Positions 1 through 11,200 of a DNA stretch of 64,000 nt are shown piece by piece (position 1 is the stretch's first letter; each line of letters begins with the position of its first letter). Below the pieces are notes generated by a model. The model was not told the origin of the DNA. It was given only the letters and a program-made list of their open reading frames with translations, and made no database searches. The translations under genes and the position numbers were made by a program. The stretch is from Montifringilla adamsi (taxonomy: Eukaryota > Chordata > Aves > Passeriformes > Passeridae), in the NCBI GenBank assembly GCA_017590115.1, contig JAGGNK010011225.1, forward strand, positions 869,387-933,386, given 5' to 3'.

Positions 1-3000
1 TGAAGACCCCAAGATACTTTCTAACCCTAATAGGTAGCAGTTTACATGCACTATTGTATGAGATACTGCAGCACTGTTTTGATATTAAGATGAAATAATG
101 AGAAATAATGGAGATATAAACCTGAGAAAAGACTTTTTGTCAGCCTAGTGCAGAAAAGCACATTATAGACAGAACAAAAGCTGTAATTTTACAGGGGAAA
201 CAACCTCATGTTTTTTTGTTTCTTTTGTAGTGAAGTAGATGATTGTAATCAGTTTGCCCTGTTCTAAGTCATTATTTTCTTTGCACCTACTCTTAATTAT
301 GCATTTGGAATCTCTGAATCTATCTGAAACTGCCACTGTCATTAGTGGTGGCTGGAACTTGTACTTCTTTCACAGTAAGCCTGCTTCAATATTAATTCAA
401 AAAGGATTTTGAGCTTTTAGCAGGGGAGATAGGGATAAATTTGTCAAAGGCAGAATGTTAGTAGTTTAGAGTGTCTGTCTTGTCAGATGGTGGCCTGCTC
501 CTAACCTGAATACAGTACAGTGAGTACCTGAAATCATAATGTAATCATGTCTTCTGTCACACACACATATATAAATCACAAAAGGACATATGGGCAAAAT
601 GGTGTGAGGAGAAACTTTAGAAAGCTGTTTCAAAGTAATATCACAGACAATCCATCAGTTGCTGGAGTTACTTAAGGAAGTGATGACATAAATGCTGCAT
701 TTGGCTTCTGGTCTCCTAATGCAAGCTCCTTTAGAAAGACTTTAACCTTCCTTTTCAGTGTGTGTATTTATGTGTGTTTTGCTCTTCTTCTACAGTGACT
801 TAGAGTTGTTTCCCTCACAGGAATGGCAGTAACTGCTTCATTCCAAAAAGCCTAAATGGAAGATCCATTGCCATGAGTTTTTGGCCCCAGATACATGACA
901 CCAGAAACATCAGGTTGCAGGAGGGGAGAAAGGGCTCAAAACTTAAGAACGTATCTTCCAGGGATTCTTAAACTAGAGGTGCAAAATGATCAACTTTATG
1001 AAAAAGTAGGCTTCATTTGGGAAACCTTGCCTGATGGAGCACAGGGAGAGTGAAGTCCCTCTTTTCCTGTATTGCAAAATGTTCTCTATTTTGGAAGCAG
1101 TCTTGTGAATATAGGTGTCTGACATTTTTTCTTTCTAGGTTTCTATTCTCTCAGATCTTCATAATTTTCAGACTGTTTTGGTTATGCAGTCTGGATAGGG
1201 ATTCTGTTGCTGACTGAAGCAGCCCAGAGATTAGAGTCTGACTAAAACACTTTAAAATAGCAAGCAGTTCTGTGGGTCTTTGAGGGGATTTGAGGTCCTT
1301 TAGCTTTTCTTGGGAGGATTTAGCATCTGTCAATTGTACTAGAAGCCACAGTTGTCCTAGCAAGGGCTGTCCTTGAAAGCACAACAAACTGGTGGATATC
1401 CTTGTCAATTCAGCATTTCCTTAGGGCTCTCTCTTTGTGAGAACACAGCCTGTTGAAAAAAAATAGCCAAAGTAGCTCATCCAAATACCATGCTATGTGT
1501 GGACAAAACCATAATCCAGTGGAGATTTGAGTTTTGCTCTTGGAGAGCATCTTGGGGAAGGGTAAACCATTCTTTCCTAAGGAAGCTTAGGCTTTCACCT
1601 GATTGCTACCAGGGATAATTAAGATGACGGTCAATTGCACCTTAGTGTCAGCCATGTATCTGTCACAAAGCATTCCCCTCAGACACCTTTAGTGTATTTT
1701 GTAATCCCTTCTTTTTTCTGATTTTGAAACAATTTATTACACCCTTGACAACACAACCATTTCATCATGGAGTTTAGTCATTATTGCATAAGTTGAGCTA
1801 TTAGTAGGGTGACACAATTAATGTGTAGTTCCTTCACTGTTTTCTTAACATAAACCCTGGTAAATGTGCATTTTCTTATAAGGCCAGCATGTTGTTTGTT
1901 TTCCCCAGCCTAAGTTTTAGAGTATTATAATGCTTTTAAGTGCTTCAGAATCCACAGATGGTGGTAGAAACAAGGCTTGGTAGGAAGCTCATAAAAGAGT
2001 AGTTTTTTCCTTATGACCCTCCTTTCCTCCATCCCTTCCTTCGCAGCAGCCTTTATTATACAGAGTTTGTGTACATCTTTATATGCATCTTCTGTTCTAG
2101 GGGAGTACTTTTTCAATAAATACGAGCTAGAGTAGCAATATTTCTAGACAGGAATCATTAGCTAATGGATGAAGCACTAGACTGAAATTCAAGAAAGAGA
2201 AAGTGGTTTAAAGTGAAACTTTGCAATGGCAGCAGTAAAAAATAGAATATGCTTTCCTTATTTATTGTGTTTTATTTTAGACAAAGCATGTTCAGTTTTA
2301 AAACAGAGAAAGGAAATGTGTGAATCAGTCATCCCAAGTACTCCCTTTGGGACCCCGAGGTCAAACTGGTGCATTAATTTATGAACCATTACCAACACCA
2401 GAAATTTCCACTGGCAAAGTTATGTGGCTATCCTGTATCTCTCACCTATACAGCCCTGATTATACAAATGAAAACCAAACCTGTGTGATATAAGTGGCTT
2501 TATCCATGATATCTATTTATTCTGTGTGCTATCCTTTCACATTTTAAAGAATTAGCTGCCTAGAGCCCTCAGCAAAGAAAGAGATCAAAAGGATGCACAT
2601 TGTATTCCTGAACTGGGACTTATTACTTAAGTAGCTGCTGTAAGTACTTATCAGGTTTAAATTACTGCTGAAAGGCTATCTTGGATGCAGCTAGGGGGTT
2701 GTTAAAACGTGCTAATGGCTTATGGTTTTCATTGTGGAGCACCAAGGTGGATGACTTCAGTTCCCATGACCTACATTATGTCCTGTGTGGGTGCAGAGGA
2801 GACGGAAGAAATTTTTATTTTAATATAATTTATTTGAGCTAGAGCTTAAACTAAGGCCTTAAAAATACCTCTGTGGTCTCTTTCTGTAAAAGACACCCTG
2901 TGAAGGGCAGCTGTTAACTATTCACACATGGGAAAGCCTGGCAGGCTGGAACGACCTCTTTTCTAATTGTGCCCTGTTACACCTGTGATCATGACTGCGC

Positions 3001-3161
3001 GTCTGCGCTGATGGACTTAATTGTCTTCAGTGGGATTGGGGCTTATGGAGAGAAGTTTGGCTCAGCAGGTGAAACCAAGGCAATGTGCTAATGTGTCAGA
3101 CTTTATATATTCAAACAAGCAAGCCATGCTTTCCTTTCCTGTGGCTGTGTTGGCTTTGCAG
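1..3161. other. No supported gene; AT-rich unique sequence
   Basis: No open frame here has clear coding character plus paired splice sites. A strong acceptor-like tract ends at 230, but the only frame open behind it closes after about a dozen codons with no donor. A second acceptor-like tract near 1137-1155 also leads to an early stop. There is a short CA/TA run near 557-574. Most likely intron or intergenic DNA. If the + strand gene proposed downstream is real, its earlier exons lie here or to the left of the window. Confidence 0.5.
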
Positions 3162-3248
3162 TGTTTGGAAGTATCAAACTCTTCCATGAGTCAATTCAGC
3201 AAAGATGACTCTAAATGTTTGTGGAAAGTGGGTCTGCACAGTGAGCAG
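3162..3248 (+). CDS. Weak candidate internal exon of the unidentified + strand gene
   Basis: Seen: a pyrimidine/GT-rich tract ends in TTTGCAG at 3161, followed by 87 bases open in one frame (29 codons starting C-L-E-V-S-N-S-S-M-S). A GTGCCA donor follows at 3249. The segment is Ser/Asp/Lys-rich with no known domain. Phase is 0 at both ends, so it can join the 23-base block at 3569 and then the exon ending at 3998. Against it, the donor is a poor match beyond GT and the same frame stays open through the intron to 3482. Product unrecognised. It may be a chance open frame. Confidence 0.25.
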
Positions 3249-3568
3249 GTGCCAGCCATCTTTGCACATTATACTTGTCTTCCGTGGAGATTGAGGGATG
3301 GGTTTGCTGAAGGAGAAGGTACAGCTAATTCATCAGACTGCTTCAATGTTGTATCTCTGCTGTGTTGTGCAGCTGCAGGCATGGGAATATGCAGCCTGCT
3401 GACTCCTCCAGAGGGTGAGAGCTCCTCTCTGCGTAACACTAAATTCGCTGTCTTGGTGCTTGCACATGTGGGATTAGATTAGTTTAGAGTAAAAGTGGTG
3501 GTGGTGGTGGCTGTTGTGAGTGCAACAGGGCAGGTAGTGTATTTATGCTGAATGTATTGAAAGTACAG

Positions 3569-3591
3569 GTTCTTTTGGATGGAGCTCTGAG
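3569..3591 (+). CDS. Very short candidate exon with a perfect GTGAGT donor
   Basis: The donor GAG|GTGAGT at 3591/3592 matches consensus fully. The 23 bases before it follow a TACAG acceptor and read V-L-L-D-G-A-L plus two bases. The pyrimidine tract before the acceptor is poor. Frame fits both sides: it starts a codon, and its final AG plus the T opening the next block makes a Ser codon. It may instead be a cryptic donor. Kept because it completes the phase chain between 3248 and 3947. Confidence 0.2.
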
Positions 3592-3946
3592 GTGAGTTTA
3601 GAATCAAGCCTGGCTGGAAGAGCTGTCTATGACCTTACTTGGGAGAAGGCAGGAGGGTAATGTTCTCAATCATGAGGAAGATGTTGATAAATGAGAGTTA
3701 AAAGATTATTTGATGTAGAAAGCAAATAACTTCTTGCTGTTACAAAGACTCCAAACGACCATATCTGGAAATGGAATAAGTGTAATCAAGTAATTGTTGG
3801 GGGGTTTTATGTTTGTTAATAAAGGAATTTCATTAGAGAATGTCCTTTTTTTTGACCTCTCTTTTGAAAGTCCTTTCAGCTGGCTTGATACAGAATCCAT
3901 TTTACTGTAACTCTGTGTTGCCATTTCTTGACAGTTGTCTTTGTAG

Positions 3947-3998
3947 TAGGAAAGACTGTTTTTGGCTAGAGGCGACAGAACATGTGATGGCTGCAGAG
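3947..3998 (+). CDS. Putative internal coding exon, unidentified + strand gene
   Basis: Seen: two possible acceptors 12 bases apart (CAG at 3934, TAG at 3946) follow a T/C-rich tract. Both keep the same frame, so the exon starts at 3935 or 3947. The exon ends GCAGAG|GTGAGA at 3998, a strong donor. The open frame reads R-K-D-C-F-W-L-E-A-T-E-H-V-M-A-A-E and ends on a complete codon, which is what the next block at 4208 needs. The two acceptors would add or skip four residues. No domain or family is recognised. Support is the match of splice signals, frame and amphipathic, protein-like sequence. No homology was tested. Confidence 0.42.
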
Positions 3999-4207
3999 GT
4001 GAGAGAATGTGGTCTGCTAACAGTGATTTCTATAGCATACTCAGTGGTATTTTGAGGGAAAAATAGAATAGGGACAGAGAATTCCTTGCCTTTCTTCTTA
4101 AAAATAAAGTTATTTCCCAAATACTTTGTTTGTGAAGATACTGTTCATTCAAAATCGCTCTGGAAGTGTTATAACTGAAATAATGATTCCTTTTTTCCTT
4201 TCCTCAG

Positions 4208-4250
4208 TTAAATAATAACCCTTACACTGAGAAACCCCTGTGGGGGCAGG
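4208..4250 (+). CDS. Putative 43-base internal coding exon
   Basis: A long pyrimidine tract (4188-4205) ending TCCTCAG gives a very strong acceptor at 4207. The exon ends CAGG|GTAATG at 4250. Only one of three frames is open: L-N-N-N-P-Y-T-E-K-P-L-W-G-Q plus one base. That leftover G plus the first two bases of the next exon (4830) makes a Val codon, so the phases agree exactly. The exon upstream (ending 3998) also finishes on a codon boundary, as this one requires. A single forced frame matching on both sides makes chance less likely. Function unknown. Confidence 0.5.
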
Positions 4251-4829
4251 GTAATGGGGCTTACCAGATAGATCTGACACCAGGAATAATAATCACTTTG
4301 TGAATGGACCCAGTGGATAAAAGAAGAAATGATAGAAGCCCTTTCCTATCAAAACCAAAGTATGTCTGGATAGGAAGGTATTCCTCTTGCTCTGTAGAGC
4401 GGCCTGGCTAGTTGGAACCGGAAAAGAAGGATCATAATGGTTTGGGATGCATAGCTCTTCAAGATGCTGATGGTGAGGCTGATTTGGTAGCCTAATAGTT
4501 GGGGCATTCACTTGGAAGAACAAAAATGAGTGTCTGATGTTTAAAAGCTTGAGAGGTTGCCGTGTTCAAATGTCAGAGACCAGAGTCTGTAGAGCTTACT
4601 GACTCTTCCTGGTCTGATAATGAACTGTACTGACTATTTCTTGCATTAAAGGAACATAGATATGGCTAATTCTACAGAATGCACTGAGGAAAACAGATTT
4701 GATTTGGTTAAGGTTCAGATTTGCTGTCACTGAGTCATAGGTTGGTAAACTAGATCACGTTTTTGTTAAACTACTACTGATGATTTCTGTATATTTTCAA
4801 AGAATTGATTTGTAGCTGTCTCCTCTCAG

Positions 4830-5018
4830 TCCATGCTGAAGATCACTTGCTTTCCTTTGCACTGAAACAGCAGAGTGCTCAGGCAAGCAGAGAGCAATTC
4901 ACTCAGTGTGTTGCCAGAGTACCTGTACAGTTTACAGCTTTTGCTGCACAAAGTAAAAGTTCAGTCTTCAATGCCAACCTGACACAACCTTTGTATTCTG
5001 GTCAAAGACAGTTTTCAG
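4830..5018 (+). CDS. Putative 189-base internal coding exon
   Basis: The acceptor (TGTCTCCTCTCAG, ending 4829) and donor (TTTTCAG|GTATTG at 5018) bracket exactly 63 codons' worth of bases. The frame reads V-H-A-E-D-H-L-L-S-F-A-L-K-Q-Q-S-A-Q and continues Gln/Ser/Phe-rich to Q-R-Q-F-S plus one base. The composition looks like a disordered, low-complexity protein region: no Cys cluster, no membrane segment, no known motif. It enters one base into a codon, matching the exon ending at 4250, and leaves one base into a codon, matching the block at 16236. Intermediate exons may exist in the 11-kb gap. This is the best single exon of the proposed gene, but the family is not recognised. Confidence 0.52.
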
Positions 5019-7269
5019 GTATTGTAGGAAGAGAACAGAAACTCTGTAAAGGCTGGGAGAAATGGTCTGAAAACTAAGGCTCAGATTCTAACTTAAAGGG
5101 TAATTTGTCTTGCAGAGTGCATTTGCCTCATGTTAGTTAATTCAGAGTCCTGCTGCATGTCTGGAATGTGGAGTTCAGTGTAGATGAATAATAAATGAAT
5201 GTAAGAATGTTAAATTCAGAAGTTAATTTTAACAGCATCACATGCATTAGTGACAGCAGAAAAAAAATGCATGTGAGTTTATAGTCTGCAAAGCTGTGAC
5301 AGTTATTTTATGTGAATCCCCAGCACTTGTTAATGTTTAACTTAGATGGTGCTCTTGCATACTATACTCCTGAATTTTTATGTTCTGGGCTGAGTTGAAA
5401 GGAGTTTGACACGAGTTCTTTCTAACTCTAATACTCTTAAGAGATATGTAATGTACATGTGTGATAGCTTTAAATTGACTAGTCTGCAAATGGCTAACAA
5501 TTTAACTATGAAATTATAAGAGTACTTTACATGTCTGAATAAATGAATTTGTGGTTTGCTTTTGTGACATTTAGTAGGATTGTTTTTCCTGTGCTCTCTG
5601 TCTAACCTGAGTTACCAAATTGAACATCAAGAATCTGGTTAAATGTCTAAGACTTAAGGATAATAATATTATGTAGCTTAAATTTTGTGAGGAGGGATCT
5701 CTTCATGCCTGTAGCCTTCCCATTCCCCCAGCCCCAACATCTGGCTGGTATTCCTAGAACTTTGCCTATTGTTTCGTAAAGCAAGGATTGCTAAAGTAGG
5801 GAGCTTTTCTTTTGTGATTGCATCCTTGGTTAGTCATTCATCATGAATAATTCTTGGCCATTTGTATAATGGTCAATTTCTAAAAGTGATTATTTATAAG
5901 CTATATATAGAGAGTACAAAAACACTTTGGAAAAGCCTTTTTGAACAAACCTCTATGAGCAAAGAGCACTTTGTGATTGGGTCTGTGGCAGCTTTGTAGG
6001 AGTATCTCTCCAAGGCACTGTTTGGCTCTGGAAAGTGATGTTGGTTCAGGGATGTTTCATGGAATGCTGATTACAAAATAGAAGCTAAAGGCAGGAGAGG
6101 AATTGTCTTCCAGGTTGGGAGCTACTTTTTATCCTGTTCTTGTAACTGTGTGAGCAGTCCTAGAGCCTTTTGGCTGCAGCAGAAACATCACTGTTATCCT
6201 CAAACCAGACTTGGTAGGTAGATGGGATTTGCAAATTGATTGTTCGCTGCTTTTAGGAAGCTACCTCTTTGCTGTAACTTAGACCTCCTGCTTTTAAGAA
6301 AAACTGGAGAAACCAGTTTTAATTCTTTCTGTGCTTCATACATCTTTATTTATGCTAACCAGCCACACTGGAAACAATCAAATGTATCTTATGACTTGCA
6401 TTTTGTATCATTTATTGTTGAAAGAATGATGGTGTAAAAAATGTGTGAATTGCCCCAAAACCAGTAGATGATTACTCTTTTCTGATATTCAGAATCTATG
6501 GCCCTGTATATAATAATTTTATCAGCAATATAAATGGCGCGCTTTTGCACCCAACATGGTTCTCTTGTCAGGGAGAAAGTTTGCATATTCAATAGATACA
6601 TAGGACTTTATGTAAATTATGTATTTCCTACTTCCACAACACCTCTTTGGAAGTTGGAAATAAAAGATTATAAGTGGTGGCATATATAAATCTCAGATCA
6701 TCACTAGTTTTATTCTACTGTCATGAAAAGTGAGGATGGAGTGATCACATGATAATATAAAACATTAAAAGAAAATTGTCTCACTCATTTGTATACTGAA
6801 GTAGCATATTTTGCTTGGAGATTGTCTATGTAGAGCAAAGTTTGAGTTCAGCAGTACAAGGGACAGGAAATCTGTGATGTTGCCGAACAAAACTTATGAA
6901 AAGACCTCAAGAGATACTAATGAACAAAGCAGTGAATATTAGAGACTACTAAAAAGGGATCTTGGTGACAGCCTCTGTGGACCATGAATGATAATATCAA
7001 AAGCTTCTGTCTAGACATTTTTCCTTTTTATTCTGTTCTGTGAATATTTTTCAATGGTATGGCTGTTAAATTTTCAGTTATTGCTTGTAATGAGAGGATT
7101 TTGGGTTCCATTAAAAAGTAGTTCTATTTACTAACTGAGCAAGCAAGTTTCTCACTTCTTGGGCCTGATGGCTGTATGTTTCTGCTGTTAGGATGTATTC
7201 TGTTTAATGATGTTTGGAAGATATAGGCAGTTGTAATTCTGAGACCTTACTCATTATTCTATGGAACAG
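5019..7269. other. Intron-like AT-rich sequence
   Basis: No paired splice sites around a convincing open frame and no recognised repeat. An acceptor-like tract ending near 5116 is followed by 22 open codons and a stop in the right phase for the exon ending at 5018. It could be an alternative terminal exon, but the residues look random. Nothing else is supported. Confidence 0.45.
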
Positions 7270-8286
7270 GTGACCTGTGTGACTTGAGTTACTGTGAGGA
7301 CTTAAAAGCACAATTGCCTGTTCCAAACACTTTTAAAAGCCGCAGAAGGACTTTTCCATGAGATAAGCACAGCAGGGAGCAACAGGATGGCATCAACTCC
7401 AGGCCTGGCAGAGGCGAGATCTAGTTAGCACATTCTAAGTGATGCATCCAAACAAAAATTCCCAGTGCAGCGCACTGTAAAGCAGCAACTGCCCGTAGTC
7501 ATGCCACAGGTCCAAAGAAAGATCACACCAAGTTATGGGACAGATGGCATCTGCAACCACAGAATACTCTGTCTCTGCCCTGACCCTTTGCTGCAAATAT
7601 GTCTCTCTGGGAACCCAGAACTTGGACTGTAAATCAAGTCACTCTGACAGAAACCTGAGATAACACCTAGACCCTAATACCATCTTTATCCTATCTCAAA
7701 CTTAGGAGACATGAACAAACTCAGGAGACAAGAATGTATCCCATGAAATGGACACAAAGAATGTGGAGTTTATGGGGCACAAGGAAAGTCAGCTCAGCAA
7801 CTGTGCAGAAAGCAGCTCCTACTTGGTAAAAGTTAATTTCAGCAGGGGGAAGCTCTGACCACCAACTCACAACCCACTGACCCAAGAAATCCACTGACTC
7901 AAAAGAAGAGAAACACTGTGGACTAATTAGCACGAGAAGCAAGGAAATAATTTTACCAATAGAATAAGAGAGCTGTGCAGCCAATGAGCAATAATTCCTT
8001 TGTTTACAAAAATGTATAAATACATAAGTTTGGAACAGTCTTGGGACCCCACCACCGCTGAGAATTCCATGGTGAAAAAGGGTGAGTGGAATGCTGCTAG
8101 ATCCACAGGTGGTGACCATCTCCTGCTTGATCTCTCTCTCTGCCCTTCCCGCTCCATCCATCTATCCATCTAATATCTCTCTCTCACATTTAATATTAAA
8201 TAAATCTGTATTGCTGGCTTTGTTATATGGTATTGTTTGCACCTTAATTTGGGCAGAGACATCTCTCACTTCTTAGATCATAACAG
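7270..8286 (+). mobile_element. LTR-like block with CCAAT, TATA and AATAAA signals; ends uncertain
   Basis: The block has retroviral LTR architecture on the + strand: CCAAT at about 7980, TATAAATA at 8015-8022 about 30 bases later, a GC-richer transcribed stretch, CT-rich repeats at 8130-8185, AATAAA at 8199-8204, and a possible CA end at 8285-8286. No gag, pol or env coding sequence is adjacent, so it would be a solo or decayed LTR. The 5' boundary and target duplications were not found, and 7270 is only where composition changes. Frames inside it are shadows. The alternative is a host promoter-like sequence. Confidence 0.5.
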
Positions 8287-11200
8287 GTACTGAAAGAGAA
8301 CATAATCATTTTGGAGACTGAAAATATGCATTATTTAACTGGGATTGCAGTGTTGTCCTTTGGACTTGAATTAAACACGTATTTCTAAGGATGAGTTGGA
8401 CAATCCTACCTATTTAATAACTTGGATTTCTTTTCCCAAATAGTGATGGTGAGGAAAAAAAACTGGAAATGAAAAAAAGATAAATTTCCAGTTACAATCC
8501 CCATCAAGCAGGTACAGTAGGTAGTTATATTAGGTGGTATGTTATTATTAAAATATTAAAAAAATAGAATATGGCATCTTGTTTTGAGAGAGACAGATCA
8601 GTGATCTGCTGAGTGAGGCATGTGCAAGGTGGGGTGTGGAAGAAAATACTGGAGCCTACCTTTATGCATACTTTTTAGATTAAAAAAAAAAACCAAAAAT
8701 AACTCTATTAATACTTAATATACAGCTTGACACTGGTGCTCTGACTTGGTCCACATGTCAGATGACCACATCAAGGTCACAAGGTCTACTCAGGGAAGAG
8801 TGGCTGCTCCAAAATGTAGAGATTGACAATGGTTCTCTCACTTGTTCATTCCCTTGAAATATTTTGTGATGTGTTACAGTTTATATGTGTCTGGTTAAGT
8901 GGATTTAATCACTATATGATCTACTTTTAGCTAAACTAATCCTCATAAAATAGACAAGTATCTTAAAAAGGTATCTGCAAAGGAGCTTGTTGATCAAATG
9001 TAAGGCTAATAATGTGAGAAGAGGTGAACAAGAAGGAAATGGCAGAGATGACACTTCTAGTTATAGTTGAAGCTTTCAGCTGCATTATGAGGTGAAAGCA
9101 ATGATGTCCTTATCAGATCTGACAACAACTTGGAAAAAAAAATTTGTCATTATAGAAATCAACTGAACTTTGAACCAGACTTTTGAATTGCTGCATCACA
9201 AAATGTTGAACCAAATTGGCAAAAATAATGGACCATGTTCAATCACATACCTCTCCCTAAAAAAATTGAAAAAATTAGTTTTATTTTTAGGGGAAAGCAA
9301 AAAGGGGGTTTTTATGCTGTTAATAAGTAAAATTGTAACTAAATTATTGTTTATTGAATCCTCATTTTAATTTACTTTTTTGTTTGTTTTAAAATGTGCA
9401 TAATGTAATAAAAGAGTAGTACATGTACATATTTTTTAAACAAGAAACTATGCATGTGTTGGGAGTGCATGCTAAAATTTATTTTACTTTATTCTCAACA
9501 GGCATATATGAAAAAAAGTATTGGAAACTGTTGAACTAGGGAATAGACACTTAAAGAGTAAATAGAGATTAGATAATTTACCTTCATTCATTTAGTGTCC
9601 TATGACACTCTAGACTGTTGGTATTTTGGAGGAATGGAAATTTTCCTGTAGTTTACCACAGTTTGCTTCACATGGGATGTTTCAGAGGTGAATCAGTTGT
9701 GTCATGTACAGAATGCAGCATCCTGTGGTGCTGCTGTGACACTGAGACATGTGTTGTGCAGTACCTAAGTAATGAATTCAGCTAAAAAGTCTATGTATTA
9801 ACTGCTGGCATTTTGTTGAGTTCATTAGCATCCTTTTTTAGGTTTTAGCTTTTTAATGTGAGTGGCTTTGATGGAGTGATTAGCACTAACCTTGGTGCCG
9901 GTGGGAAGGTTAACATGACATAAAATTTTTTGGAACACAAACTTTGTCATGGTCATCATTATATGAAATACTGCTGTATAAGTCAGCCAAGGACATCTTG
10001 ATTAGTCTGTAACATCTTTTGATTAACATTTCCTTTTTCCCCCAATGACAGATATTTATTAATACAAGCTACATAATGAAGATTTATTTCTTCTACAGAA
10101 CTATATACATGTTCTTGTATTTCTGATTATATAGCAATTTTTGCATTAATGGTAAAAGACTAATGACCTGAGGAAAGGTCTGTGGAGATGCAAAACTTTG
10201 CCAGCTCTAACTGTATAACATGGTGCTTTTTATGTTGGTTCTACATGAATGAATGCATAATCGTGTATTTAATGTGAATATTGGACATTACTCTGTGGTA
10301 ATGAATTAGCACATTATTTTGCACAAGAATTGCACAGGGAAATGCAATCAATGACATTTCATGTTCGTTTCAGCTAATGTCATTATTTTTATAGTCTCAT
10401 TTCAGTATTTTCTTTCACTTCAAAAGTCTAGTGCTATTATTTTGTGTGTGTGAAGCAACAATAAATCCACATTTATTAAGGGCACAACTTTTCATACATC
10501 CATATTAATTCTAGAATTTAAACTATGTGTGTGCAAGTTAGGGCTTGAGGTAAGGGTTTCTTTATGCAATTATAATTTTTGGACAATGGAATGCCTTTGC
10601 CGTGAATATGACCAGAGAAGATACTGTATTAAGTGATTTTTATTTTTTTTTTTGTTTAAATCCTTTTCCTAGTAGTTTTCAGTTGTACTTGGTATGTTCT
10701 ATTGTTGTATCCAGGGGAAGAGGTAACTTGGGCGTCACTCAAATCCATTGACAACCATTTAATTTCTTGTAGTTTCATCTTTCTGTGATCTTCCTGTGCA
10801 TTTTCTGTCTGATTCACTGTGAAGGCAGTCCCTTTCCACTCCAGTTAGTTATAAACCTGGGATGTCTTTCCCTATGTCCTCTTTATCTGCACCTGTGCAC
10901 CATATGCTCGGGCAATTTGCCTTGCAAAGCAAACTGTAAGGGTCAAACAGACCAAGCCTCTCCTCTGCATCTAGTGCCTGCTGCACGGATGAAAAATGTG
11001 CTTCTGGTGCTAAGCACAAAACAGGACTTGTAGAACAGACTATTTCTACCATGCAGGTCACCTGTCTAAAGCTGTTCTCCAATGATTGAGGCTGGGTGGT
11101 GTGTCTGTCTGGAAAATGTTGCATTTCTGGACTCGCTCAGCTTGTCCTAAAAAGAATTCATGTGTTCTTTTCAGAAATCTGGAGGAGATCAGAGGACTAA

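Noticed and set aside
10512..10546. 35-base + strand block with acceptor and GTAAGG donor
   Set aside because: Its exit phase (0) does not fit the terminal block at 16236, and it is too short to judge.
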